Source: Jatrophihabitans endophyticus
GTDB lineage: Bacteria > Actinomycetota > Actinomycetes > Mycobacteriales > Jatrophihabitantaceae
Direction of reading: 5' to 3'
Length of the DNA stretch: 64,000 nucleotides
Assembly: GCF_900129455.1 (NCBI RefSeq)
Contig: NZ_FQVU01000002.1
Location: forward strand, 682,001 to 746,000
Position 1 is the stretch's first letter. Each line of letters begins with the position of its first letter. The translations under genes were made by a program, and so were the position numbers. The notes under the pieces are model-generated. The model was not told where the DNA came from, did no database searches, and was given only the letters and a program-made list of their open reading frames with translations. Positions 9,219 through 16,874 of the stretch are shown here, one piece after another.

Positions 9219-9224
9219 TAGGGT
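9219..9224 (+). promoter_or_regulatory. Predicted -10 box TAGGGT for the LicD-MT gene
   Basis: TAGGGT lies 42 bases before ATG 9261. A GAGG sequence 9 bases before that ATG would serve as ribosome site, which favours ATG 9261 over GTG 9252. Confidence 0.4.
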
Positions 9225-9260
9225 CCACACGGTCGTTTCCCCAGTTGCGAGGTGTGCAGG

Positions 9261-10958
9261 ATGTCCGATCGCGCAGTCACCACGGCGCGCGTCGCCGCCG
9301 CCGTGCGTCGTCGGGTCCGGACCACCCGCAAGCGCGTGGCGCGCCGGCTCGGTGGCACGCCGGCACCCGCTCCACGCGGCCGGCGGCTGCCGGGGCTGGT
9401 CGAGGAGTTCTCCAACGGCCGGGTCGCGGGCTGGGTCGCGGTCGACCCGCAGGCCGCCCCCGTCCGCATCGCGTTGCGCGCGGGCAACCGCGACATCGCC
9501 GCGGCCTGGGCCGCCGACGTGTTGGACGACCGGCACAACTGGGGCGAGGTCCGCGGCTTCCAGCTGCGCCTGCGCGACGTCTGGTCCTACGTCTCCCCCC
9601 GCGACAAGCTGACCGTCCGGGTGAACGGCAAGTCCCTGCCGATCGCCGGGCACGGCATGTACCTGGTGCCGAAGCGCAAGGGACGCAGCAACCTGGCCAA
9701 GCTGGGCGTGCTGCTGGACTCCGGTCACGTGTTCGGCCAGGGCGGCCGGCTGCAGCTGTCCAAGAAGCTGGACACCGAGTGGCAGGACACCGTGATGGGC
9801 CTGTACGAGCGCGTCCGGCAGGTGCTGCACCGCGCGTACGGCTACGACGTGTTCTTCGTCTACGGGACGCTGCTGGGCGCGGTGCGCGAGGGCAGCGTGA
9901 TCGGCCACGACGTCGACTTCGACTGCGCGTTCGTCTCCCGTCACAGCGAGGGCCCGCTGGCCGCCGCCGAGATGCGCGACATCGGCCTGCTGCTGGTCGA
10001 CGAGGGGTTCGACGTGGACTGCCGCCGCACCGCGCTGCACCTGCACGACGCCGACGACCCGAAGGTTCGCATCGACCTGTTCCACCTGTACTTCGACGAG
10101 AACGACCGGCTCGCCGCCCCGTTCGGCGTCGCGGGGACGAACGTCATCACCCGCGACGAGTGGACCGGCATGACCGAGATCGACTTCTGCGGCGGGCGCG
10201 GGCTCGTGCCGAGCGTCGCCGAGAAGTTCGCCGAGCACCTCTACGGCGCGTCGTGGCGGTTGCCCAAGCCGGGCTTCGAGTGGAACCGCGAGCGCACCGA
10301 CCGCGCGCGTGCCGGCATCCTGCCCTTCGACTACACGACGACCGTGCTCTGGGAGAACGCCTACGCGCACCGGCCTGCGCAGGCCGAGCCGACCTCGTTC
10401 TTCACGGCCGTCACCGGCCGCGACGACCTGCCGGGCACCGTCGTCGACATCGGGTCGGGCGACGGCCGGGACACCGTGGCGTTCGCCGCGACCGGTCGCC
10501 GCGTGCTCGGACTCGACCGCTCCCCGCGCGGGGTCGCGCTCGCCGCGGCGCGGGCCGACGCCGGCACCGCCGAGTTCGCGCGCTGTGACATCCAGGACGA
10601 CGCCGAGCTGCGCGCCGCGCTCACGACGTTCCTGGCGGCGACCGACGGCCCGACGCTGTTCTACTTCCGCTTCCTGGTGCACGCGATCACCACACGGGCG
10701 GAGCAGACGCTGCTGCACGTGCTCGGTGAGGTGTCACGTCCCGGGGACGTCGTCGCGGCCGAGTTCCGGACCGATCTCGACACCACGCTGCCGAAGGCCT
10801 TCGGCAACCACGTCCGGCGCTTCGTCCCGGCCGCGGCGTTCGACGGGCGGCTGACGGCGGCGGGTTTCGACACGATCGACGTGACCGACGGTGTCGGGCT
10901 GGCGCCGTTCGGCAAGGAGGACCCGCAGCTGCACCGGGTGCTCGCGCGCCGCCGCTGA
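9261..10958 (+). CDS. LicD-like nucleotidyltransferase fused to class I methyltransferase
   Basis: The protein has 565 residues and is a paralogue of 4654-6276. After ~45 basic residues comes the beta domain (LVEEFSNGRVAGWVAV, KLTVRVNGKSLPIAGHGMYL). Next is the LicD-like domain (VFFVYGTLLGAVREGSVIG, HDVDFDCAFVSRH, IDLFHLYFDEND). The methyltransferase follows, with SAM loop VVDIGSGDGRDTVAFA, FYFRFLVHAI and AEFRTDLDTTLPKAFGNHVRRF. Its C-terminus GEDPQLHRV-type (here KEDPQLHRVLARR) matches the truncated gene at 1-402 closely. It probably adds and methylates a phospho-linked group on a surface glycan. It stands alone between divergent and same-strand promoters. Confidence 0.82.
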   Translation: MSDRAVTTARVAAAVRRRVRTTRKRVARRLGGTPAPAPRGRRLPGLVEEFSNGRVAGWVAVDPQAAPVRIALRAGNRDIAAAWAADVLDDRHNWGEVRGFQLRLRDVWSYVSPRDKLTVRVNGKSLPIAGHGMYLVPKRKGRSNLAKLGVLLDSGHVFGQGGRLQLSKKLDTEWQDTVMGLYERVRQVLHRAYGYDVFFVYGTLLGAVREGSVIGHDVDFDCAFVSRHSEGPLAAAEMRDIGLLLVDEGFDVDCRRTALHLHDADDPKVRIDLFHLYFDENDRLAAPFGVAGTNVITRDEWTGMTEIDFCGGRGLVPSVAEKFAEHLYGASWRLPKPGFEWNRERTDRARAGILPFDYTTTVLWENAYAHRPAQAEPTSFFTAVTGRDDLPGTVVDIGSGDGRDTVAFAATGRRVLGLDRSPRGVALAAARADAGTAEFARCDIQDDAELRAALTTFLAATDGPTLFYFRFLVHAITTRAEQTLLHVLGEVSRPGDVVAAEFRTDLDTTLPKAFGNHVRRFVPAAAFDGRLTAAGFDTIDVTDGVGLAPFGKEDPQLHRVLARRR

Positions 10959-11008
10959 GGCAGCCGCGTTAAGCGATCCTCAAGAACGCCGAAGAACGGC
11001 GCTCAGGT

Positions 11009-11014
11009 TACGGT
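11009..11014 (+). promoter_or_regulatory. Predicted -10 box TACGGT for the sulfotransferase gene
   Basis: TACGGT lies 21 bases before GTG 11030, giving a leader of only about 8 bases. A 5-bp hairpin (CGCCG-AAGAA-CGGCG, 10987-11001) lies just upstream and may be a weak end signal for the previous gene. Confidence 0.35.
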
Positions 11015-11029
11015 AAGAAGATCACCGAC

Positions 11030-11962
11030 GTGCCCACCGACGATCATCCCCTCGCCGCCGCCCTGCGCCGCAAGGCGCGCGCCGCGCGTCGCCGCGTGGC
11101 GCGGTACGGCGGCCGGGACGCGGCCCCCGCTGCCGGCCCGGCGGATCGGTCGCACTCCCCGGCCCAGGAAGACCTCGACCCCGGCGACGAGGCGACGCCG
11201 CCGCGGCCGAGCCGCTTCTCCGCACGCGACGGCGCGGCGGGCCTGCTCGTCCCCGAGCCCGTCTTCGTCTTCAGCTCGGTGCGGTCGGGATCGACCCTGC
11301 TGCGGCTGGTGCTCGACAGCCACTCGCAGATCTGCGCGCCGCACGAGATGCACCTGGCCGCCCTCGAGGTCCGTGCCACCCGGGGCAACGCGGCCAAGGC
11401 GCTGCGCATGATGGAGCTCGACGAGCAAACCCTCGGGAACCTGTTGTGGGACCGCGTGCTGCACCTGCGTCTCGCCGAGTCCGGCAAGTCGCGCATCGTC
11501 GACAAGACCCCCCACACCACGCTGCAGTGGCAGCGGGTGGCCGCGTTCTGGCCCCGGCTGCGACCGCTGTTCCTGCTGCGCCACCCGCTGCGCATCGCCG
11601 AGTCGCTGATCGCGTCGCGGCCCGACGTCCCCGACGCGGACCACTACGCCCGGGTCACGGCATACGCGGTCGCGCTCCACGAGGCGCAGGCACGACTCGA
11701 CGGCTACACCACGCGCTACGAGGACTTCACGACCGAGCCCGCGCGGGTGACGCGGGAGATCTGCGACTGGCTCGGCGTGGCCTGGGAGCCGGAGATGCTC
11801 GCCTACGGCGAGAAGAAGCACGACGGCCGCCACAAGCGGGGCCTCGGCGACTGGAGCGACAACATCCGTAGCGGCACCATCAAGCCGGCACCGCCGAACC
11901 CGGCGGCGAACGACGTGCCCGCCGAGCTGCGTGACGCCGCGCACCTGCTCGGCTACCTGTGA
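11030..11962 (+). CDS. PAPS-dependent sulfotransferase family protein
   Basis: The protein has 310 residues. The first ~80 residues are Ala/Arg/Pro-rich and probably disordered. The sulfotransferase core follows with the 5'-phosphosulfate loop VFVFSSVRSGSTLLRLVL (residues ~81-98). Further blocks are IVDKTPHTTLQW and FLLRHPLRIAESLIASRP, the latter resembling the 3'-phosphate-binding R...S block, and then TTRYEDFTTEP. The family moves sulfate from PAPS to a hydroxyl or amine, often on glycans or lipids. With the neighbouring transferases it may sulfate the surface polymer, although small-molecule sulfation cannot be excluded. GTG 11030 was chosen. The end, AAHLLGYL, is typical of the family. 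Confidence 0.82.
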   Translation: MPTDDHPLAAALRRKARAARRRVARYGGRDAAPAAGPADRSHSPAQEDLDPGDEATPPRPSRFSARDGAAGLLVPEPVFVFSSVRSGSTLLRLVLDSHSQICAPHEMHLAALEVRATRGNAAKALRMMELDEQTLGNLLWDRVLHLRLAESGKSRIVDKTPHTTLQWQRVAAFWPRLRPLFLLRHPLRIAESLIASRPDVPDADHYARVTAYAVALHEAQARLDGYTTRYEDFTTEPARVTREICDWLGVAWEPEMLAYGEKKHDGRHKRGLGDWSDNIRSGTIKPAPPNPAANDVPAELRDAAHLLGYL

Positions 11963-11972
11963 GCGCCGGGGT

Positions 11973-11988
11973 TGTGGGCTGCCCCACA
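11973..11988 (+). terminator. Hairpin after the sulfotransferase gene
   Basis: TGTGGG pairs with CCCACA around a 4-base loop, 10 bases after the stop at 11962. A short second repeat (GCCAG-GG-CTGGC) follows near 11997. No T-run is present, so termination is only suggested. Confidence 0.35.
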
Positions 11989-12048
11989 GGACGCCGCCAG
12001 GGCTGGCAGTCGACTGACCGCCGGGGTGCCCATTCCCTGGTCCGCGGA

Positions 12049-12054
12049 TAGGGT
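12049..12054 (+). promoter_or_regulatory. Predicted -10 box TAGGGT for the acyltransferase gene
   Basis: TAGGGT lies about 107 bases before GTG 12156, leaving a leader of roughly 95 bases. No clear -35 box is visible. Confidence 0.35.
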
Positions 12055-12155
12055 TCGTGTCGTCCCCACGCGCAGCTGAACAGGACGCTGCCCGGACGAT
12101 CACGCTTGTCCGAGCCGCCCTCGCCGGCGGTTCCCGGTCGCGGTCAGGAGGCCCG

Positions 12156-14408
12156 GTGAGCACGGCGAACGGTCGTTCCGACGGCGCCGGCCGACCCGGC
12201 GGTCGGCACCGGGCCGTCGCGACCCCGCCCCGCGTGCCGAGCGGGTTCCGGCCCGACGTCCAGGGGTTGCGGGCCGTCGCGGTCTCGCTCGTCGTGATCT
12301 ACCACCTCTACCCCGACGCCTTGCCCGGCGGGTACGTCGGCGTCGACGTGTTCTTCGCGATCTCGGGCTTCCTCATCACCGGGCACCTGCTGCGGACGGT
12401 GCGCACGACCGGGCGGGTCGGCTTCGTCGACTTCTACGGGCGCCGGGCCCGCCGGTTGATGCCCGCGGCCGTGCTGGTGCTCGCGGCGACCTGGCTGGCC
12501 TCGTGGGCCGTGCTGCCCTCGACGCAGCTCGCGGCCACGGCCACCCAGGTGCGGGCGAGCGCGCTGTACTTCCAGAACTGGGTGCTGGCACACGACGCCG
12601 TCGACTACCTGACCGCGGACGACGCCCCGTCGCCGGTGCAGCACTTCTGGTCGCTGTCGGTCGAGGAGCAGTTCTACCTGTTCTGGCCGCTGCTGGTCCT
12701 GGTCGCGCTCGGGGTGGGCACGCTCGCGGCGCGCCGGCTGCGTGCCGCCGGCGCCACCGACGAGCGGGTCGCGGCTCGCCGCGCGGCCCGTACCCGCGGC
12801 GTCATGTTCCTGCTCGCCGTCGCGGTGGTCGCGGTCTCGTTCTGGTATTCGGTGCACGAGACGCGGGTCAACCCGTCGGCGGCCTACTTCGTGACGACGA
12901 CCCGGGTGTGGGAGCTCGCGCTCGGTGCCGCGCTCGCCCTGTTGACCGATCGGGTGGCGTCCCGCGTCGGCCGGGTGGGCGTGCTCGGCTGGCTCGGGCT
13001 CGGCCTCGTGGTCGCGTCGGCGTTCCTCATCGACGAGGGCTCCCCGTTCCCCGGCAGCGTCGCCGCGCTGCCCGTCGGCGGGGCGGTGCTGCTCCTCGCG
13101 AGCGGCTCGTCGGTGGCCAAGCTCGGGCCGTCGCGGCTGATGTCGCTGCGACCGGTGGTGTTCGTCGGGGACATCTCGTACTCGCTCTACCTCTGGCACT
13201 GGCCGCTGATCATCCTGTGGGAGGCGCACTCCGGCGACGACATCGGCTACCTGGACGGCCCGGTCCTCCTCGTTGTGGCCGTGCTGCTGTCGTGGGCGAC
13301 GAAGGTGTTCGTCGAGGACCGCGTCCGGCTCGCCGGGATCCTCGCCGGGCACCGGTGGCGCTCCCTCGCGACCGTCGCCACCGCCGCCGTTCCCGTCCTG
13401 CTGGCCTCGATCTACATCGGGAACGAGCCGGCGCCCTACCACGCCACGGTCCAGGCCGACCGGCCCGGCGCGGCCTCGCTGCTGCAGGACGCGGCCGGAT
13501 CCAGCACACCGTCCGCGACACCGACGACCGGGGCGGCTGCAGGTGCGTCCTCGTCGTCGGCGTCGCCGCGGAGGTCGGCCACGAAGGCGACGCCGGCGTC
13601 GAGGTCGGCGGTGCCGTTCGCGCCGCCGGTCGAGGCGGCGGAGCAGGACATGGGCGCCTACACGAAGGGGCCGGGCGGCTGCCAGGCCGCTCAGACGTCG
13701 TCCGACCTGCTGTCGTGCACCTACGGGGACACGAAGCACCCGATCAGGACCGTCGCACTCGTCGGCGATTCGGTCGCCGGGCAGTGGTTCCCCGCGCTGA
13801 ACGCGATCGCGCTCGAGCGGCACTGGAAGCTGGTCCTGAACCTGCACAGCCTCTGCCCGTGGTCGGCGACGATGACCGTGACCGGCGACGGCGAGGCCTA
13901 CCGGGCCTGCCACACGTGGGGGGCGAAGCTCACGGCGGCGCTGCTGAAGCAGCGGCCCGACGTCGTCATCACCTCGGCCCGGCCGTCGCTCGGGACCACC
14001 GACCACCCCGAGGTCGGCACCGCCGCCTGGCGTGCGATCGGCAGCGGGGCGGTCGCCTACTGGAACAGGCTGACCGCGGCGGGGATCCCGGTGGTGCCGA
14101 TCGCCGAGACCCCCGAGATGCACAAGGACGTCCCGGACTGCCTGGCCAGCACCGACGACGACTTCGACCAGTGCAGCGCGACGCGTTCCGACGCGCTGCG
14201 GCCCGGCACGCCGATGGTGGTGGCCGCGCGTCGCACCCAGGCGCACGCGGTCACCATGAACGACCTCGTCTGCGCGCCGAAGGTGTGCAAGCCGGTCGTC
14301 GGCAACATCCTCGTCTACCGCGACAAGCACCACATCACGCAGACGTTCATGTTGACGCTCAAGCCGTTTCTGGAGAAACGGTTGCTCGCCACCAAGGCGT
14401 TCGACTAG
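12156..14408 (+). CDS. Acyltransferase-3 (OafA/YrhL-like) membrane protein with SGNH domain
   Basis: The protein has 750 residues. The N-terminal ~400 residues are an acyltransferase-3 membrane domain: FRPDVQGLRAVAVSLVVIYH with the catalytic-type His, GGYVGVDVFFAISGFLITG, FYGRRARRLMPAA, HFWSLSVEEQFYLFWPLL and YSLYLWHWPLIILWE, with about ten hydrophobic helices. An Ala/Ser/Thr-rich linker (residues ~445-490) leads to an extracellular SGNH-like part with VALVGDSVAGQWF as the nucleophile block. Such proteins O-acetylate surface polysaccharides, with the SGNH part receiving the acyl group outside. GTG 12156 was chosen because AGGAGG lies at 12146-12151 and the conserved domain starts soon after. 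It fits the surface-polymer region. Confidence 0.88.
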   Translation: MSTANGRSDGAGRPGGRHRAVATPPRVPSGFRPDVQGLRAVAVSLVVIYHLYPDALPGGYVGVDVFFAISGFLITGHLLRTVRTTGRVGFVDFYGRRARRLMPAAVLVLAATWLASWAVLPSTQLAATATQVRASALYFQNWVLAHDAVDYLTADDAPSPVQHFWSLSVEEQFYLFWPLLVLVALGVGTLAARRLRAAGATDERVAARRAARTRGVMFLLAVAVVAVSFWYSVHETRVNPSAAYFVTTTRVWELALGAALALLTDRVASRVGRVGVLGWLGLGLVVASAFLIDEGSPFPGSVAALPVGGAVLLLASGSSVAKLGPSRLMSLRPVVFVGDISYSLYLWHWPLIILWEAHSGDDIGYLDGPVLLVVAVLLSWATKVFVEDRVRLAGILAGHRWRSLATVATAAVPVLLASIYIGNEPAPYHATVQADRPGAASLLQDAAGSSTPSATPTTGAAAGASSSSASPRRSATKATPASRSAVPFAPPVEAAEQDMGAYTKGPGGCQAAQTSSDLLSCTYGDTKHPIRTVALVGDSVAGQWFPALNAIALERHWKLVLNLHSLCPWSATMTVTGDGEAYRACHTWGAKLTAALLKQRPDVVITSARPSLGTTDHPEVGTAAWRAIGSGAVAYWNRLTAAGIPVVPIAETPEMHKDVPDCLASTDDDFDQCSATRSDALRPGTPMVVAARRTQAHAVTMNDLVCAPKVCKPVVGNILVYRDKHHITQTFMLTLKPFLEKRLLATKAFD

Positions 14409-14487
14409 CGCACACCGCACAAACCGGCTGGCGGCCAACAAGACATTCGACAGCGGTCCCCGTTGCGCGTCGTGACAGACTCGGTCG

Positions 14488-14856
14488 ATGGACGTCGTCG
14501 ACCTCTCCCACACATTCACGCAGTTCGCCGAGACGTGGTCACCCAAGGTCGTGGCACGGCTCAACGATTACGAGATCAAGGTCGTCAAGCTCGACGGTGA
14601 ATTCGTCTGGCACGACCACCCCGACACCGACGAGCTGTTCCTCGTGCTCGCGGGCAGCCTCACCATCGCACTGCGCGACGGCGACGTGACGCTCGGCCCG
14701 GGGCAGCTCTATGTCGTCCCACGGGGGGTGGAGCACTGCCCGATCACCGACGGGCTGGTGCACGCGGTCCTCGTCGAACCCGCCGGCGTGGTCAACACCG
14801 GCAGCGCCGGGGGCCCGCTGACGGCGACGTACGACGACTCGCTCGCGAGGCCGTAG
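14488..14856 (+). CDS. Small cupin-domain protein
   Basis: The protein has 122 residues and a single cupin fold. Motif 1 is WHDHPDTDELFLVLAG, with His-x-His and Glu as metal ligands. Motif 2 is PGQLYVVPRGVEHCP, which carries the last His. A metal-binding cupin of this size may be an isomerase, a dioxygenase-like enzyme or a sensor; function cannot be assigned. It lies between the acyltransferase and the start of the biosynthetic cluster, with no overlap to either. ATG 14488 gives the expected cupin length. No strong ribosome site is visible. Confidence 0.8.
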   Translation: MDVVDLSHTFTQFAETWSPKVVARLNDYEIKVVKLDGEFVWHDHPDTDELFLVLAGSLTIALRDGDVTLGPGQLYVVPRGVEHCPITDGLVHAVLVEPAGVVNTGSAGGPLTATYDDSLARP

Positions 14857-14865
14857 CCGGGGCGT

Positions 14866-15045
14866 TCAGCCGGCGCGGCGGCGCCGGGAGCGGGCGGCCG
14901 CGCGACGGTCCACCGCCCAGCCACGGACGATCGCGATCGGCCCCTCCGGCCCCATGAAGGCGAGGAAGCGGAGCGCGCCGCGTACGGGCGGGACCGGTTC
15001 GGGTGCGGGAGTGGCGGGCTGCGGCGCCCGTCGGTCCGTGGTCAT
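14866..15045 (-). CDS. Possible small Arg-rich protein
   Basis: This is a 59-residue reading frame on the minus strand, convergent with the cupin gene. It has a Pro-rich start, a short hydrophobic centre (RFLAFMGPEGPIAIVRG) and an Arg-rich tail. A CGGAG sequence lies a few bases before ATG 15045. I recognise no family. In DNA this GC-rich a chance frame of this size is possible, so it is a weak call. Confidence 0.3.
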   Translation of the reverse strand: MTTDRRAPQPATPAPEPVPPVRGALRFLAFMGPEGPIAIVRGWAVDRRAAARSRRRRAG

Positions 15046-15165
15046 CTCGGCTCCGTCCCGGGGTCGGCGCCGCGTCGGCGACGGCGGGCCGGACCGGCCC
15101 GGAAACGGTCGCGCGAACCCCTGCGCCACCCTTGTACCCGTGTCCACCCGGCCCCTTTTCGGCAC

Positions 15166-15207
15166 TGCGCAATAGTGAGCACTAATGGTCGGGCCGTCGA
15201 ATAGGAC
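15166..15207 (+). promoter_or_regulatory. Crp/Fnr-type operator plus -10 box upstream of the regulator gene
   Basis: TGCGCA-ATAG-TGAGCA occupies 15166-15181. A -10-like TAGGAC follows at 15202-15207, so the operator centre lies about 40 bases before the predicted start of transcription. The same operator precedes the other cluster transcripts (17670, 17718, 24701, 41647). Autoregulation of the Crp/Fnr gene at 15554 is inferred. The leader would be about 340 bases long, which is unusual. Confidence 0.6.
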
Positions 15208-15248
15208 GCTTTTCGATAAGCAACGCCTGACCGCCCCACCGCTCCGGC

Positions 15249-15265
15249 GGAATTCGTCGAATTCC
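15249..15265. repeat. Perfect 17-bp palindrome GGAATTC-GTC-GAATTCC
   Basis: Two 7-base arms are perfectly inverted around a 3-base centre, within an unusually AT-rich patch between the Crp/Fnr-type operator and the regulator gene. Size and symmetry fit an operator for a second dimeric regulator. No gene in the window is an obvious partner. Confidence 0.5.
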
Positions 15266-15470
15266 AAGATCACAACGCCGCGGATATCGCCGACGCCCCG
15301 GGCGATTCGTCCGATGTGAGTTCGCGGTGCAGTTCCGACAATTAACCGAGAAAGGTTGCAGAAGTAGTAAAGGGCGCGCCACTCTGGAGCCCCGCGTGAA
15401 CCCGACCGATGTTCCGCGCCTGGCACGTCCTGGCCGGTGTACACGACGCTTCAAGCCATGGAGTGATCAC

Positions 15471-15557
15471 ATGCGCCGAAGTCACGCAGCGCCCCCGTCG
15501 GCGCGACCTCGCTGTCCCGGCGGGGGCGGCGACGCCACGCTCGCGAGACCCCGATGA
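15471..15557 (+). CDS. Possible 28-residue upstream ORF coupled to the regulator
   Basis: ATG 15471 is preceded by GGAG at 15459-15462 with good spacing. The frame runs 28 codons (Met-Arg-Arg-Ser start, Arg/Pro/Gly-rich) and its TGA (15555-15557) overlaps ATG 15554 of the Crp/Fnr gene. The regulator itself has no clear ribosome site at that ATG, so translation by coupling to this small frame is plausible. The peptide sequence has no recognisable function. Confidence 0.35.
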   Translation: MRRSHAAPPSARPRCPGGGGDATLARPR

Positions 15558-16378
15558 TGCCGCCTCCGGTGCGGGCCGCCCCGAACGCCGTGCCGGCGAG
15601 CGCGAGCCGGGTGGCGGGCCGACGCGAGCCGACGACCGGCGGGCCGTGGCCGCGCCCGGCTCCGGACGGGGCGGTCGGCAGTCGCCGGCCGGTCGCCTGC
15701 CGACCCCCCGCCGCGCCGCGCCGCGCGCTCAACGGCCTGCTGCGCCAGGAGCTCACCGGCTCGTCGGTGCTGCGCTTCCCACGTCGCGAGCTGGTCTACA
15801 GCCGCTACGGCACGAACGGCGGACCCGCGGAGGACGCCAGCCTCTACATCGTCGAGAGCGGCTACATCAAGCTGGTCACGCCCTCGCGTGACGGCAAGGA
15901 GTGCCTGCTCGGGATCTTCGCCGGCGGTGACGTGATCGGCGAGATCTCCCTCGGCGACTCCGAACGCTACGAGTGCGCCATGACGATGACACCCGCGGTG
16001 GTGCGTCGCATGCCGCGCGCGGGCCTGATGGCGATGCTGGACTCGCCGGGCGTGCGCGAGGAGTTCATCCGCTACCTGGGGCAGCGGCTGCTCGAGCAGC
16101 AGCAGCTGATCACCGACTTCGTCACCGCCGACAGCGAGCACCGCTTCGCGGCGATCCTGCTCCACCTGTCGCGCAAGATCGGCACCCGTACCGGCGCGAT
16201 GCTGGCCATCGACGCGCGCATCACGCAGGAGGAGTTCGCCGCCATGGTCGGCACGACCCGCTCGCGGATCGGCCTGTTCCTCAAGCACTTCGTCGAGGCC
16301 GGGCTGGTGTGCAAGGGCGGGCGCGGCACGATCGCCGTGGACGACGCCGCGGTCAAGCGCTACCTCGAGCTGTGCTGA
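15554..16378 (+). CDS. Crp/Fnr-family transcription regulator
   Basis: The protein has 274 residues. The first ~55 are Pro/Arg/Ala-rich and likely disordered. Residues ~65-165 form the cyclic-nucleotide-binding-type jelly roll, with LYIVESGYIKLV and LLGIFAGGDVIGEISLGDS. A long dimer helix follows (FIRYLGQRLLEQQQLI). Residues ~205-270 are the winged helix-turn-helix, with ITQEEFAAMVGTTRSRIGLFLKHF as helix pair and wing GRGTIAVDD. The E-x5-S phosphate pattern of true cAMP binders is not clear and no Fnr cysteine cluster is seen, so the ligand is unknown. ATG 15554 is the first start after the in-frame stop at 15464. It is proposed to activate the cluster through the palindromes described here. 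Confidence 0.88.
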   Translation: MMPPPVRAAPNAVPASASRVAGRREPTTGGPWPRPAPDGAVGSRRPVACRPPAAPRRALNGLLRQELTGSSVLRFPRRELVYSRYGTNGGPAEDASLYIVESGYIKLVTPSRDGKECLLGIFAGGDVIGEISLGDSERYECAMTMTPAVVRRMPRAGLMAMLDSPGVREEFIRYLGQRLLEQQQLITDFVTADSEHRFAAILLHLSRKIGTRTGAMLAIDARITQEEFAAMVGTTRSRIGLFLKHFVEAGLVCKGGRGTIAVDDAAVKRYLELC

Positions 16379-16398
16379 CCGGCCCGCGCCCCGACGAC

Positions 16399-16428
16399 GA
16401 GCGCCCCTCCCGATCGGGAGGGGCGCTC
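16399..16428. terminator. Perfect 30-bp palindromic terminator
   Basis: A 15-base arm starting GAGCGCCCCTCCC is followed at once by its exact complement, giving a very stable GC hairpin 20 bases after the regulator stop and before the stop of the convergent gene at 16476. No T-tract follows on the plus strand. It should separate the two transcripts in both directions. Confidence 0.75.
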
Positions 16429-16475
16429 GCCGCTTGCCTGCGTCGTCGGCCGGTGTCGCGGTCGGCCGACGCGTC

Positions 16476-16874
16476 CTACAGGTTGTAGTTGAAGGTGGCG
16501 TCCGCGGTGCCGTCGCTCTTGCTCTCGTAGCCGCCCTTGCCGGAGATGCCGGCGAGCTCGTCGGTGCCGGAGTCCTCGGCGACCGACCACTCGGCCTTCG
16601 CGATGCCGTTCTCGAACGTGCCGAAGACCTCGAGCGTCACCGAGCCCTTGTTGCCGCGGACGGTGCCCTTGATCTGCTGGATGCCGACGAAGCTCGCCTT
16701 GTCGTCGGTCGGATAGACCATGAGGTAGTCCGCGACGCCTTCGCCCTCGATGTCGCCCGCGAACTTGCACGTCACGTGCGCCTTCGTGAGCTTGTGCGAG
16801 ACGATCGTCGACTCCTCGACCGGGTTCTCGTCCCAGCCGGTGATCTGGAAGGTGGCGTTGGTCAGGGTCGTCAT
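16476..16874 (-). CDS. DUF3224-family protein
   Basis: The protein has 132 residues and resembles the DUF3224 family, a small beta-barrel related in fold to allene oxide cyclase. Features are the start TNATFQITGWDENP, DYLMVYPTDDKASFVGIQQI, then GSVTLEVFGTFENG and the end GTADATFNYNL. The biochemical role of the family is unknown to me. It starts inside the stop of the phosphopantetheinyl transferase (ATGA overlap) and has its own GAGGAG 8 bases upstream, so it is expressed as the second gene of that unit. Its place inside the cluster control unit suggests a role linked to the pathway, perhaps as a cyclase-like or binding protein. That is only inference. Confidence 0.75.
   Translation of the reverse strand: MTTLTNATFQITGWDENPVEESTIVSHKLTKAHVTCKFAGDIEGEGVADYLMVYPTDDKASFVGIQQIKGTVRGNKGSVTLEVFGTFENGIAKAEWSVAEDSGTDELAGISGKGGYESKSDGTADATFNYNL

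Larger units (their letters stand above)
15046..15470. other. Gene-free, relatively AT-rich regulatory stretch
   Basis: About 425 bases without a convincing gene separate the surface-polymer region from the biosynthetic cluster. It holds the Crp/Fnr-type operator at 15166, a perfect 17-bp palindrome at 15249 and a further weak promoter-like pair (TTAACC near 15342 and TAGTAA at 15365, 17 bases apart). Base composition is lower in GC than all flanking genes. This marks a control region rather than decayed coding sequence. Confidence 0.6.

Noticed and set aside
7310-10588. A 1092-codon plus-strand frame across the GT2/TagF and LicD genes
   Set aside because: It is antisense to one recognised gene and out of frame with another, with unrelated low-complexity composition.
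15342-15370. Promoter-like pair TTAACC/TAGTAA upstream of the regulator
   Set aside because: The -35 is poor for this organism type and there is no operator at the conserved distance; kept only as a remark in the gene-free stretch.
15327-15470. Open frame starting at 15327 running into the upstream ORF
   Set aside because: It begins in the AT-rich control region without ribosome site or family features; only the last 28 codons from ATG 15471 have a plausible site.
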